From NCBI GenBank assembly GCA_014239365.1, contig JAAZZB010000044.1, positions 62,001 through 126,000 of the forward strand: 64,000 nucleotides of DNA. The letters run 5' to 3'. Below are positions 26,842 to 35,123 of this stretch, piece by piece. A program made the translations under genes and the position numbers. The notes under the pieces are model-generated. The model was not told the origin of the DNA and did no database searches. It saw only the letters and a list, made by a program, of their open reading frames with translations. The stretch's first letter is position 1. Every line of letters starts with the position of its first letter. The stretch comes from Verrucomicrobiia bacterium. GTDB taxonomy: Bacteria; Verrucomicrobiota; Verrucomicrobiia; Limisphaerales; UBA1100.

Positions 26842-28673
26842 TGAAGCAACTTACTATCGGATTTCTACTTACTGTTTTTTGCACTCCTCATCTTTGGGGT
26901 GCCAAGAAGAATGCGCAACCGGTCGTCGAGAAACCCTTCCCTCCATTGGAAGCGGCTAAAACGATGCAGGTGCCCAAGGGATTCAACGTGACCCTTTTTG
27001 CCGGTGAACCGGATATTAAGCAGCCGATTGGTTTCTGTATTGATGACCGCGGACGACTGTGGGTGGCGGAGGCTAATAATTATCCGGACAAAAAAGGGGG
27101 GAAGAAGGACCACATCATTATTCTTGAGGATACGGATGGGGATGGGCGGCATGATAAGCGGATTGTTTTTTATGATAAGCTCGAGTACGTGAGCGGGATT
27201 GAGGTGGGGTTCGGCGGGGTGTGGGTGATGTCGTTGCCGAATTTTTATTTTATTCCGGATAAAGATTATGACGGCGTGCCAGATGGGGAGCCCATCGTTT
27301 TGCTGGATGGGTTTGGTACGCACGCCAATGCGCACAACATCGCCAACGGTTTCGCGTGGGGGCCGGATGGGTGGTTGTACGGCACTCACGGGGTTACGAA
27401 CTGGTCGTTGCTGGGCAAGCCGGGGACGCCGAAGGAAAAGCGGCGGCGGTTCGAGGGCGGCGTTTGGCGTTATCATCCGGTGCGGCATGTTTGGGAGTCG
27501 TTCGCCATTGGCACGACTAATCCGTGGGGCATTGACTGGAACGAGTTCGGCCACGCGTTTGTTTGTAACTGTGTGAACCCGCATTTGTTTCACATCATTC
27601 AGGGCGCGCACTATGAGCCCGCGCGCAATCGGCCGACGGGGCGGTTTGCCTACGAGCGCATCCCGACCATTGCCGATCATTTGCATTTCACGAATACGAA
27701 AACCATTCGCGCGGGCATTGGCACGCCGGAGGAGGACAAAGCCGGCGGCGGCCACGCGCACAGCGGCACGATGATTTATCTGGGCGACAATTGGCCGGCC
27801 AAATATCGCGGTGATGTTTTCATGAACAACATCCACGGCCGCCGCATCAACCACGATCGCCTCGCGCGCAAGGGCAGCGGCTACACCGCCATGCACGCGC
27901 CGGATGTAATGCGCGCGCGCGACCCGTGGTTCGTGGGCGTCACCCTTGCGTACGGCCCCGACGGCGGCGTGTACGTCAGCGACTTTTCCGATACCGGCGA
28001 ATGCCATCACACCCGCAACACCCAAAAACACACTGGCCGCATTTACAAAATCACGTTTGGCAAACCGAAGCCGTGGAAAGGGGATGTTGGGAAGTTAAAA
28101 ATTTCTGAATTGGTGAAAATGCAGTCGCATCCCAATGCATGGTTCTCCCGCCACGCGCGGCGCGTGTTGCAGGAGCGTGCCAACCAAGCGCTTGGCCAAG
28201 CGGAACTCCTTCGCATGCTAAAGACGAGCGGCGACATCAGGTTGCGGTTGCGTGCGTTGTGGGCGCTGCACTGCACGGGTGGCCTGAAAGCCAAGCGCCT
28301 GACCGGCCTGCTTCGAGACGAGGACGAATACCTCCGCGCTTGGGCAATACAGTTGCTTTGCGAAAACAGGCGTCCAAGTGGCAACGTTCGCAATGAACTC
28401 GTCCGCTTGGCCAAGGCCGACGAGTCGCCGCTCGTGAGGCTATACCTCGCCAGCGCGATGCAGCGTTTGCCGGTGGTCCAACGTGTGCCCGTGCTTGCAG
28501 CACTACTCGCTCACGCCGAGGATGCGAAGGATCAAAACCTCCCACTAATGTACTGGTACGCAACCGAGCCGGTGGTGGCGGCGGACAAGAAAGCGGCGTT
28601 GCAATTGCTCAGCGTTTGCAAAATCCCAAAGGTGCGCCAGTTCATCACCCGCCGAATGGCGACGAAGGAGTGA
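26841..28673 (+). CDS. PVC-type membrane-bound dehydrogenase, catalytic propeller part
   Basis: 610 residues with signal peptide ~1-20. It matches the PVC-type dehydrogenase N-terminal family (PQQ/sorbosone dehydrogenase-like propeller): PKGFNVTLFAGEPDIKQP, DDRGRLWVAEANNYP, EDTDGDGRHDKRIVFYD, ANGFAWGPDGWLYGTHG, GTTNPWGIDWNEFGHAF, HAHSGTMIYLGDNWP and YVSDFSDTGECHHTRN. A helical HEAT-like tail follows from ~420. In many PVC proteins this propeller continues into HEAT repeats and a C-terminal c-haem domain. Here the chain stops after the helical part, and the haem domain is a separate gene beyond a toxin-antitoxin pair. Likely a secreted sugar or alcohol dehydrogenase. Confidence 0.9.
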   Translation: MKQLTIGFLLTVFCTPHLWGAKKNAQPVVEKPFPPLEAAKTMQVPKGFNVTLFAGEPDIKQPIGFCIDDRGRLWVAEANNYPDKKGGKKDHIIILEDTDGDGRHDKRIVFYDKLEYVSGIEVGFGGVWVMSLPNFYFIPDKDYDGVPDGEPIVLLDGFGTHANAHNIANGFAWGPDGWLYGTHGVTNWSLLGKPGTPKEKRRRFEGGVWRYHPVRHVWESFAIGTTNPWGIDWNEFGHAFVCNCVNPHLFHIIQGAHYEPARNRPTGRFAYERIPTIADHLHFTNTKTIRAGIGTPEEDKAGGGHAHSGTMIYLGDNWPAKYRGDVFMNNIHGRRINHDRLARKGSGYTAMHAPDVMRARDPWFVGVTLAYGPDGGVYVSDFSDTGECHHTRNTQKHTGRIYKITFGKPKPWKGDVGKLKISELVKMQSHPNAWFSRHARRVLQERANQALGQAELLRMLKTSGDIRLRLRALWALHCTGGLKAKRLTGLLRDEDEYLRAWAIQLLCENRRPSGNVRNELVRLAKADESPLVRLYLASAMQRLPVVQRVPVLAALLAHAEDAKDQNLPLMYWYATEPVVAADKKAALQLLSVCKIPKVRQFITRRMATKE

Positions 28674-28715
28674 ATGGGCCTTGCGCTTCTGGCGGGATTC
28701 TGTAGGCTTTTGGAT

Positions 28716-28931
28716 ATGACCGACAAAGAGGAAATTCTGGAAATTATTCAGCGGGCACCGGACGAAATTTCGATGGAGGAAATTTTGGAAACCTTGAAAG
28801 TGCTGAGTGCCCTGAAAGAAGCTGAGCGGGATTCAGAGCAGGGCAACGTGGTGCCGCACGAAGAAGTCAAAGAAATGGTGCCGCAATGGATTGCCGAGTT
28901 CTCTGGACAGAAAGAGCACTCCAAGACCTGA
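28716..28931 (+). CDS. antitoxin of ParE/RelE-type module
   Basis: 71 residues from ATG 28716 (an in-frame ATG at 28674 adds an unlikely hydrophobic leader). Small and acidic: a helical N-terminal part (TDKEEILEIIQRAPDEIS), then EEILETLKVLSALKEAE and a C-terminal tail (VKEMVPQWIAEF). The toxin gene starts 46 nt before its end, in another frame. It is probably an antitoxin by position and size; I do not recognise a defined DNA-binding fold. It lies between the two parts of a PVC-type dehydrogenase system. Confidence 0.7.
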   Translation: MTDKEEILEIIQRAPDEISMEEILETLKVLSALKEAERDSEQGNVVPHEEVKEMVPQWIAEFSGQKEHSKT

Positions 28932-29182
28932 ACGAGGTTTTGGCGTTCATCGCTGAGGGCGATCCGTTAGCGGCGGAACGGTTGGGGACTCGGATGCTCA
29001 ATCAAGTCCGGATGCTTGAACTGCAGCCTGAAATTGGAAAGTTTGTGAAACCCCATCCTCGTGGTGAATACCGTCGGCTTGTCCAAGGCAACTACCTGAT
29101 TTACTACAAGCATCTACCCGATAATCAACGTGTGGAAATCGCCCACATTTGGCACGGCGCGCGTCGTCCACCATTGATTTAA
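28886..29182 (+). CDS. ParE/RelE-superfamily toxin
   Basis: 98 residues. RVLWTERALQDLNEVLAFIAE at the N-terminus, then the EIGKFVKPHPRGEYRRLVQGNYLIYY core and the IAHIWHGARRP end are characteristic of ParE-like toxins (gyrase poisons) rather than of ribosome-dependent RelE with catalytic Lys/Arg/Tyr sets. ATG 28886 overlaps the antitoxin by 46 nt. Its TAA overlaps the ATG of the downstream cytochrome gene by 1 nt (TAATG), so translation of the cytochrome may depend on reading the toxin. Confidence 0.88.
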   Translation: MDCRVLWTERALQDLNEVLAFIAEGDPLAAERLGTRMLNQVRMLELQPEIGKFVKPHPRGEYRRLVQGNYLIYYKHLPDNQRVEIAHIWHGARRPPLI

Positions 29183-30381
29183 TGAGAATGCAAAAACTGA
29201 TTATTGTAATCTTCAGTCTATTAATGTGTGTTCCCGCGCGCGCGCAGGATGCCGAGGCATTGGCGGCGTTGGTGGGGGTTTTGAAAGAATCGGAGGATGC
29301 GGGGTTTCAACTGGATATTCTCAAGGGCATTTCTGCTGCGTTGAAGGGGCAGCGGGATATCAAGCCACCGAAGGGTTGGGACGCGGTGGCGGCGCGCTTG
29401 GCCAAGAGTCCGAACGCGGAAGTGCGGCAGTTGGCGCGATCGCTCTCGCTGACGTTTGGCAGCAAGGCGGCGTTGGATGCGTTGCGCGCGGTGTTGGTGG
29501 ATGGACGTGCGAAGTTGCCGGAGCGACGGAAGGCGTTGGCGGCGTTGCTGGCGGCGAGGGATGCGAAGTTGCCGGAGGTGTTGCGTGGGTTGTTGGGAGA
29601 GAAGGATTTACGGCGAGAGGCGTTGCGGGGGTTGGGGGCGTTTGAGGATGCGAAGACGGCTCCGGCGATTTTGAAAATTTTTGCGAAGCTGGACACTGCG
29701 GGCCAACGCGACGCGCTGACGACCTTGGCCTCGCGCGTGAGTTTTGCGAAGGCGCTGATGGCGGCGGTGGGGCGCGACGCAGTGAAGGCGAATGAGTTGC
29801 CGGCGGATATCGTGCGGCAGTTGCGCGCGCATGGTGTGAAGGAAATCAACGCGACGCTCGACAAGGTTTGGGGCGTGAGCCGTTCCACACCGGCGGCGAA
29901 GCTCGCGGAGATTGCGAAGTACAAAAAACTGCTCGAGGCGAAGGTGAATCGGCCGGACAACTTGCCGCGCGGGCGGGCGCTTTACCAACGTACCTGCGCG
30001 CAGTGCCATAAGCTGTACGGCGAAGGCGGCGAGATTGGGCCGGATATCACGGGCTCCAACCGCAACAACCTCGATTATCTGCTGACCAATATGATTGATC
30101 CGAACGCGGAGATTCCCAATGACTATCGTACGACGATTCTGCGCACAAAAGACAACCGCGTTTTGGTCGGCGTCATCCGCCGTAGCGAAGGGCAATCCGT
30201 CACCATCGCCACGCCGGCCGAAGTGGTGACCGTGGCCAAGCGCGATGTGGCCGCGATTGACCCACAGAATTTTTCGATGATGCCCGAAGGCCTCGTGCTG
30301 GCGCTGAAGGAAGATGAGTTGCGCGATCTTGTGGCGTATCTGCGTGGCAGTCGGCAGGTGGCTTTACCGCCGAAACCATAA
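29182..30381 (+). CDS. PVC-type c-haem protein (HEAT repeats plus cytochrome c)
   Basis: 399 residues from ATG 29182; ATG 29188 is possible. Signal peptide ~1-22 (LIIVIFSLLMCVPARAQ). Ala/Leu-rich helical repeats ~25-250. The C-terminal PVC-type haem domain contains CAQCHKLYGEGGEIGPDITG (~272), the single CxxCH haem site with the GPDLTGS-like loop, a Met-bearing end (FSMMPEGL) and DLVAYL. It should accept electrons from the dehydrogenase encoded at 26841-28673. In other PVC genomes the two parts are usually one polypeptide or adjacent. Codons are unusually G-rich in 29450-29650. Confidence 0.9.
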   Translation: MRMQKLIIVIFSLLMCVPARAQDAEALAALVGVLKESEDAGFQLDILKGISAALKGQRDIKPPKGWDAVAARLAKSPNAEVRQLARSLSLTFGSKAALDALRAVLVDGRAKLPERRKALAALLAARDAKLPEVLRGLLGEKDLRREALRGLGAFEDAKTAPAILKIFAKLDTAGQRDALTTLASRVSFAKALMAAVGRDAVKANELPADIVRQLRAHGVKEINATLDKVWGVSRSTPAAKLAEIAKYKKLLEAKVNRPDNLPRGRALYQRTCAQCHKLYGEGGEIGPDITGSNRNNLDYLLTNMIDPNAEIPNDYRTTILRTKDNRVLVGVIRRSEGQSVTIATPAEVVTVAKRDVAAIDPQNFSMMPEGLVLALKEDELRDLVAYLRGSRQVALPPKP

Positions 30382-30405
30382 ATTGAACAATGATGGGCAG
30401 GATGT

Positions 30406-30813
30406 TCAGGATTTATTTCCTGAAATCATTTCGAGAAATTCGCGCGGCGTGATAATGGGGATGCCTTCGTGTTTTTTTAAGACGAGCAAATCTTTGTCGC
30501 CGGTGACGAGGACATCCGCCTTGCCTTCGATCGCTGCCGATAAAACCCAGTCGTCATCGGGATCGCGCGAAATGGGTTGAGGGAGTTCTGGTGATTGGAC
30601 TATCTCGCAATCATCTTTGAGCGTGCGAATGATTTCCTTCGTGTGTGATTTGGTTTGGTTGGCTTTGCGAGGAAGGACGTCGGCTAACTCCACGAGAATA
30701 TGCGGCGAGGTGATGAGTTGTTCCTCCTGGAGGCAGTGTTCGTAAATCGCATGGCAAACACCGTGCGCAGTGAAGGCGGCGAAGAGGACGTTGGTGTCCA
30801 GCAATACCCTCAC
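30406..30813 (-). CDS. PIN-domain toxin
   Basis: 135 residues. PIN-fold ribonuclease with the acidic residues of a metal-dependent active site: Asp in LLDTNVLFAAF (~6), Glu in LVELADVL (~42), Asp in DPDDDWVLSAA (~88) and Asp in LVTGDKDLL (~106). The pattern matches the COG1569 'putative toxin' PIN group more than classical VapC. It probably cleaves RNA, tRNA in related toxins. The start overlaps the RHH antitoxin stop by 4 nt. It is convergent with the cytochrome gene, 24 bp apart. Confidence 0.88.
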   Translation of the reverse strand: MRVLLDTNVLFAAFTAHGVCHAIYEHCLQEEQLITSPHILVELADVLPRKANQTKSHTKEIIRTLKDDCEIVQSPELPQPISRDPDDDWVLSAAIEGKADVLVTGDKDLLVLKKHEGIPIITPREFLEMISGNKS

Positions 30814-31028
30814 GTGAGCTTGGCGAAGGCGTCCTCGTCGGTGAAAATGCCGGCGGCTTGGGCGCGGGGCAGTGCTTTTTCGCGCAGGGCGCGGAATCGA
30901 TCCACCGCCAGTTGGCGGCGTAAAGATTCCTGAATGATTTCACTCCGGCCTTTGCCGGTGCGTTTCATGTGTTTTTGCAACTTCCGGCTGAGTTCCGGCG
31001 GCAAACTAATGGATACCGTCTCACGCAT
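30810..31028 (-). CDS. ribbon-helix-helix antitoxin
   Basis: 72 residues. ETVSISLPPELSRKLQKHMK followed by GKGRSEIIQESLRRQLA is a textbook ribbon-helix-helix DNA-binding domain (beta strand, then two helices). The acidic tail (AAGIFTDEDAFAKLT) should wrap the PIN toxin. The gene precedes the toxin with a 4-nt overlap. A perfect inverted repeat lies 3-21 bp upstream of the ATG, fitting autorepression. It is 34 bp downstream of transaldolase on the same strand but probably has its own promoter. Confidence 0.9.
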   Translation of the reverse strand: MRETVSISLPPELSRKLQKHMKRTGKGRSEIIQESLRRQLAVDRFRALREKALPRAQAAGIFTDEDAFAKLT

Positions 31029-31030
31029 GC

Positions 31031-31049
31031 TGTGTTACAATATAACACA
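31031..31049. promoter_or_regulatory. Operator of the RHH/PIN toxin-antitoxin pair
   Basis: The perfect inverted repeat TGTGTTA-5 nt-TAACACA lies immediately upstream of the antitoxin ATG (31028, minus strand). It is strikingly AT-rich against its surroundings. RHH antitoxins bind such short palindromes, so autoregulation is likely. With the site touching the start codon, the transcript may have a very short leader. Confidence 0.7.
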
Positions 31050-31062
31050 ATCCCGTCGGGCG

Positions 31063-32010
31063 TCAAGCGGGATGCAGTTGCAATTTGTCGGCGAGGAATT
31101 CTTCTAGTTTTACGGTGTCGGCGGCGAAGCGGCGGATGCCTTCGGCTAGTTTTTCGGTGGCGCAGGGGTCTTCGTTTAGTGCCCAGCGGAAGGTGGTTTC
31201 GTTGAGGGAGATTTTTTCGGCGTCACTGGCGTTGGCGGTTTCCTCGGTGAGTTTGCGGGGGAGGTCGCCTTCGGTGGCTTGGAGTTCTTCGAGGAGGTTG
31301 GGGCTGATGGTGAGTAGATCGCAGCCGGCGAGTTCGGTGATTTCGCCAGTGTTGCGGAAGCTGGCGCCCATCACTTCGGTGGCGTAATCGAATTTTTTGT
31401 AGTAGTTGTAAATGGCAGTGACCGATTGCACGCCGGGATCATCGGCGGGGGCGTAGTCGTTGCCGGTCTTGGCTTTGTGCCAATCCATGATGCGGCCGAC
31501 AAATGGGGAGATGAGCTGCACGCCGGCCTCGGCGCAGGCGACGGCTTGGGGGAAACTGAAGAGGAGCGTGAGGTTACAGTGGATGCCTTCTTTTTCCAAC
31601 TCCTCGGCGGCGCGGATGCCTTCCCACGTGGCGGCGATTTTGATGAGGATGCGGTTGCGATCGATGCCATTCTTTTCGTAACGCGCGATGAGCGAGCGCG
31701 CTTTGGCGAGCGTGGCCTCGGTGTCGAAGCTGAGGCGCGCGTCCACTTCGGTGCTCACGCGGCCGGGCACAATTTTCAAAATCTCGAGGCCAAAAAACAC
31801 CGCAAGCTTGTCCAGCGCATCTTCCATATTTTCGGCTTCGGCGGTGACTTTGCCGAGCAACTCCGCGTACTCGGGCATTTGCGCGGCTTTGAGAATGAGG
31901 CTGGGATTGGTGGTGGCGTCCTGCGGGGTATAGGCGCGGATGGATTCAAAATCGCCGGTGTCGGCGACGATGGTCGTGCACTGCCGCAACGAATCGAGAT
32001 GACTGCTCAT
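31063..32010 (-). CDS. tal: transaldolase (TalB type)
   Basis: 315 residues from ATG 32010; the frame is open to 32061 without homology. It transfers a dihydroxyacetone unit between sugar phosphates in the non-oxidative pentose phosphate pathway. Motifs: [18 protein letters not shown] (~33), [14 protein letters not shown] (~100), [18 protein letters not shown] (Schiff-base Lys ~130) and [13 protein letters not shown] (~180). Length and motifs match the E. coli TalB class rather than the short fructose-6-phosphate aldolase group. It is divergent from the 32139 gene (128 bp between starts) and stands 34 bp before the RHH/PIN pair. Confidence 0.96.
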   Translation of the reverse strand: MSSHLDSLRQCTTIVADTGDFESIRAYTPQDATTNPSLILKAAQMPEYAELLGKVTAEAENMEDALDKLAVFFGLEILKIVPGRVSTEVDARLSFDTEATLAKARSLIARYEKNGIDRNRILIKIAATWEGIRAAEELEKEGIHCNLTLLFSFPQAVACAEAGVQLISPFVGRIMDWHKAKTGNDYAPADDPGVQSVTAIYNYYKKFDYATEVMGASFRNTGEITELAGCDLLTISPNLLEELQATEGDLPRKLTEETANASDAEKISLNETTFRWALNEDPCATEKLAEGIRRFAADTVKLEEFLADKLQLHPA

Positions 32011-32138
32011 GGGCTGATTAAACCATATCGCTTCCGCGCCGACAAGCGGCGGTGTAACCATTCTTTTTACCCTGCGTATTCAGAGGAAAATCACAGAAAA
32101 CGTGTTGCCTTTCAACCCTCACCCCCTACACTAACCTC

Positions 32139-33128
32139 ATGCGAATCTCATTTCTGCTGTTCACCCTTTTACTTTCACCTGCCGCATTTGCTGCGAACGC
32201 CGCGCCGCTTTCCGCCGCCATGCCGAATGGGGCGGTGGGTTACGTGGAAATCAATGGCCTCGGCCAGCGCCTTATTCAGTTGCGCGACTCGGCGTATTAC
32301 GCGGACGCCCTGGACTCGCCCCAATTCAAACAGGCCATGAAACAGCCGCAGTACAAACAATATTCTGCTGGCCGAAAAATTGCGGAGGCGTACCTCGGCA
32401 TGAATCTTTGGACTGCGGCAGACAAACTTTTTGGTGAAATCGCGCTGGGCGTTTATCCGAAAGCCGATGTGAAACAACCGGACTTAGCGGTGATGATTCG
32501 CGTGACAGATCCCGCCGCGTGGGCGCACGTGCGCGAACGGCTCGAGCCACTCATCACGCTGGCCAAGGAAAAAGTGAAACGCGAAACCCGCGGCGAATTG
32601 GAGCTGCTCACTCTTGATGGCAAAGACGGCAAAGCATTCATCGCCCTTCACAAAAATTGGATCGCCGCCGCCAGCACCGCTGCGTTGCTCGATCAATCCA
32701 TCGCCGGTTTGCGTGGCGATGCGAAGGCCACCGTGGCACAAAACCCCGCCTTCAAAAAAATGGAACGCGATATGGGCGCCAAACATTTTGTGCGCGCTTG
32801 GACGGACCTCGGCTACTTCCGCAAGCTCGCGGGCAAGCGCTTCAGTCTGCCGGAAAAATATGATGACGGTTTTGTGTCGCTTATGTTTTCCGGCATCATC
32901 GAGTTGGCGATGCAAAGCGATTACATCGGGCTCACACTCGATGCCGATAAGACCGGCCTCAAACTCGCTGCCGGAATCGAGGGCGATCCCAAGACGTTAG
33001 GCGAAAAGTTCGGATGGTTTTTTTCCAAGCCCGGCACGCCCGGCACGCGCGATGTGCCCACCGTGCCCGGGCTGATGGGCGGCCTTTCCATCCATCGCAA
33101 CCTCGGCGGGTGGTATGGCAAACGCTAA
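32139..33128 (+). CDS. secreted protein, N-terminal part, ended by an in-frame TAA
   Basis: 329 residues with signal peptide ~1-22 (RISFLLFTLLLSPAAFA). The soluble part is reminiscent of DUF3352-like proteins (AMPNGAVGYVEINGLGQ, GEIALGVYPKADVKQPDLAVMIRV). It ends HRNLGGWYGKR, then TAA at 33126-33128. Reading the same frame through this stop continues straight into the next open frame (33135-33866), so the natural protein is probably ~575 residues. The downstream DUF1800 and DUF1501 genes follow in the same direction. In other PVC genomes a large hypothetical often leads this pair. The product is unassigned. Confidence 0.6.
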   Translation: MRISFLLFTLLLSPAAFAANAAPLSAAMPNGAVGYVEINGLGQRLIQLRDSAYYADALDSPQFKQAMKQPQYKQYSAGRKIAEAYLGMNLWTAADKLFGEIALGVYPKADVKQPDLAVMIRVTDPAAWAHVRERLEPLITLAKEKVKRETRGELELLTLDGKDGKAFIALHKNWIAAASTAALLDQSIAGLRGDAKATVAQNPAFKKMERDMGAKHFVRAWTDLGYFRKLAGKRFSLPEKYDDGFVSLMFSGIIELAMQSDYIGLTLDADKTGLKLAAGIEGDPKTLGEKFGWFFSKPGTPGTRDVPTVPGLMGGLSIHRNLGGWYGKR

Positions 33129-33134
33129 GATTTA

Positions 33135-33866
33135 ATGGAGGAACGCCTGCAAGCGGGCTTCGACAAATTCGAGGGCGACATCGGCAATCTCTTTCCCGGG
33201 CGCGACATCGGCGAGGACATTATGCCCGCGTTTGGTTCCACCGTCACCTTCCTCGCGGCCAAGCAATCGTTCAAACATTTCAAAGGCGAACCGGGCATCA
33301 AGCTTCCCGGCTTTGCATTGCTCTTTGATCTCAATCGCCCGGCGGATGGCAATCTCTTCCAGCTCGTGTTCCAAACCATCGTCACAATCACCAACTTCGC
33401 CGGTGCGGAGCAAGGCGGGCGCGAGCCTTCGGTGATGACCGCCGTGGTGCACGAAGGCGTCGCCATCAACACCATCCAATATCTTCGCCCGCCGCAAGCC
33501 GAGCGCCTCGATCTTGCGTACAACTTTATGCCGTGCGCCGCCACGGTGAATGGGCGCTTTGTGTTTTGCACTTCGCTGGAGCTTTTGAAATCGTTGGTGA
33601 CGGAATTGAAAAAACCGCAGGACCTCAAGCGTGTGAATCGCAATTTCAATTTCGAACTGCACCCGCCCGCGTTGGCCGGTTTGGTGGCGATCAACCGTCG
33701 CACGCTCGTAGCCAAAAATATCCAAACCGGCAAACCCGCCGAACAAGCGCGCGCCGAAATTCAGTTGGCCGAGCGCTTATTAAAGGCAATTGAAATTTTG
33801 CGCTTCAGCACTAGCGTGAAAGACAAGGGATTCCAAATTCAACTCGAAGGCAAATGGGCCGAATAA
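33135..33866 (+). CDS. C-terminal part of the same interrupted protein
   Basis: 243 residues in the same frame as the preceding fragment, two codons after its TAA. It has no signal peptide or ribosome site of its own; an ATG at 33135 could allow reinitiation. The segment (EERLQAGFDKFEGDIGNLF, then FLAAKQSFKHF, FVFCTSLELLKSLVTELKK) reads as a continuation of the N-terminal part. It overlaps the DUF1800 start by 13 nt. Either the gene is a fresh pseudogene, the stop is a sequencing error, or the stop is read through. Confidence 0.5.
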   Translation: MEERLQAGFDKFEGDIGNLFPGRDIGEDIMPAFGSTVTFLAAKQSFKHFKGEPGIKLPGFALLFDLNRPADGNLFQLVFQTIVTITNFAGAEQGGREPSVMTAVVHEGVAINTIQYLRPPQAERLDLAYNFMPCAATVNGRFVFCTSLELLKSLVTELKKPQDLKRVNRNFNFELHPPALAGLVAINRRTLVAKNIQTGKPAEQARAEIQLAERLLKAIEILRFSTSVKDKGFQIQLEGKWAE

Positions 33867-35119
33867 ATAAACCGACCGGCATCCTCGCCCCGCACGACGC
33901 GCGCAAATGGACGCGGCGCGACGCCACGCATTTGCTGTGGCGCACCCAATTCGGTGCCACCGCTCCCGAGGTGATCGCTGCCCAAAAGGCTGGCTTAGCC
34001 AAGACGCTGGAACGACTGCTCACGCCGCAAAAAGAAACGGCGAATTTTGCGGACACCGAATCGCTACTGCGCGAGGCCGCGCACGACACCGGTGCGGTGG
34101 GCGATCTTCAGGCGTGGTGGCTGCATCGGATGCATTACACCGCCAATCCGCTCACGGAAAAACTCACGCTCTTTTGGCACAACCATTTTGCCACTTCATT
34201 TTCCAAAGTGCAAAGCGTGCCGCATATGACCGCGCAGAACGACCGCTTCCGCGCCGAAGCACTCGGCAGCTTCCGTACGTTGCTGCACGCGATGGCGAAG
34301 GATGTGGCGATGCTTATTTGGCTGGACAGCAACGCCAACCGCAAGCGCCACGCGAATGAAAATTTCGCGCGCGAGGTGATGGAACTCTTCAGCCTCGGCG
34401 AAGGCAATTACACCGAGGACGATATCAAACAAGCCGCGCGCGCCTTCACCGGCTGGCACGTGCGCGACGATAAATTTTGGTTCAACACGCGCCAACACGA
34501 TGTCACAAACAAATCGTTGTTCGGCAAAACCGCCAACCTCAACGGCGGCGATGTGATCGATCTTTGCCTCGCGCACAAAGCGTGCGCGCGATTCATCGCC
34601 TTCAAGTTGCTGCGGGCGTTCGTGCTCGATCAACCCACCGAGGCGCACATCACCGCGCTGGCCGCGCGTTTGCGAGCGCACGATTTTGCGATGCAGCCGG
34701 TGATGCGCGAGCTGTTGGGATCCAAATTATTTTTCAGTGCCGCTGCGCGTCACGCGCGTATTAAAGAACCGCTGGAACTCACGTTGGGCGCGTGTCGCGC
34801 GTTGGGGGTTCGGCCCAATTTGCAGGCGGTCAATCGCGTGTCCGGACAGCTAGGCCAATCGGTTTTCGAGCCGCCCACGGTAAAAGGCTGGGAAGGCGGT
34901 CGCTTGTGGATTACTTCGGCTTCGCTGTTGCAACGCAATAATTTTGCGATGTCACTCTTGGGCGGACAAATGGGCCAAGTAGCCGAGCCGAAAAAGAGCC
35001 GTGATTATTATCGCGAGCTGTTGCTTTCGCGCGAAGTGCGCGGAATGGAAAATGCAAAAGACGCGCAGAAAAAACTGATTCACCTAATGATGACGCTGCC
35101 GGAATTTCAACTCACCTAA
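33854..35119 (+). CDS. DUF1800 family protein
   Basis: 421 residues. WTRRDATHLLWRTQFGATAPEV at the N-terminus, WWLHRMHYTANPLTEKLTLFWHNHFATS (~95-120), NENFAREVMELFSLGEGNYTEDDIKQAARAFTGW (~170-205) and VKGWEGGRLWITS (~335) are DUF1800 signatures. The family is almost always followed by a DUF1501 gene, as here (4-bp gap), and the pair is abundant in PVC bacteria and other polysaccharide users. The biochemical role is unknown. No signal peptide is apparent. The start lies 13 nt inside the preceding frame, so expression may depend on that gene being translated to its end. Confidence 0.92.
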   Translation: MGRINKPTGILAPHDARKWTRRDATHLLWRTQFGATAPEVIAAQKAGLAKTLERLLTPQKETANFADTESLLREAAHDTGAVGDLQAWWLHRMHYTANPLTEKLTLFWHNHFATSFSKVQSVPHMTAQNDRFRAEALGSFRTLLHAMAKDVAMLIWLDSNANRKRHANENFAREVMELFSLGEGNYTEDDIKQAARAFTGWHVRDDKFWFNTRQHDVTNKSLFGKTANLNGGDVIDLCLAHKACARFIAFKLLRAFVLDQPTEAHITALAARLRAHDFAMQPVMRELLGSKLFFSAAARHARIKEPLELTLGACRALGVRPNLQAVNRVSGQLGQSVFEPPTVKGWEGGRLWITSASLLQRNNFAMSLLGGQMGQVAEPKKSRDYYRELLLSREVRGMENAKDAQKKLIHLMMTLPEFQLT

Positions 35120-35123
35120 AACA

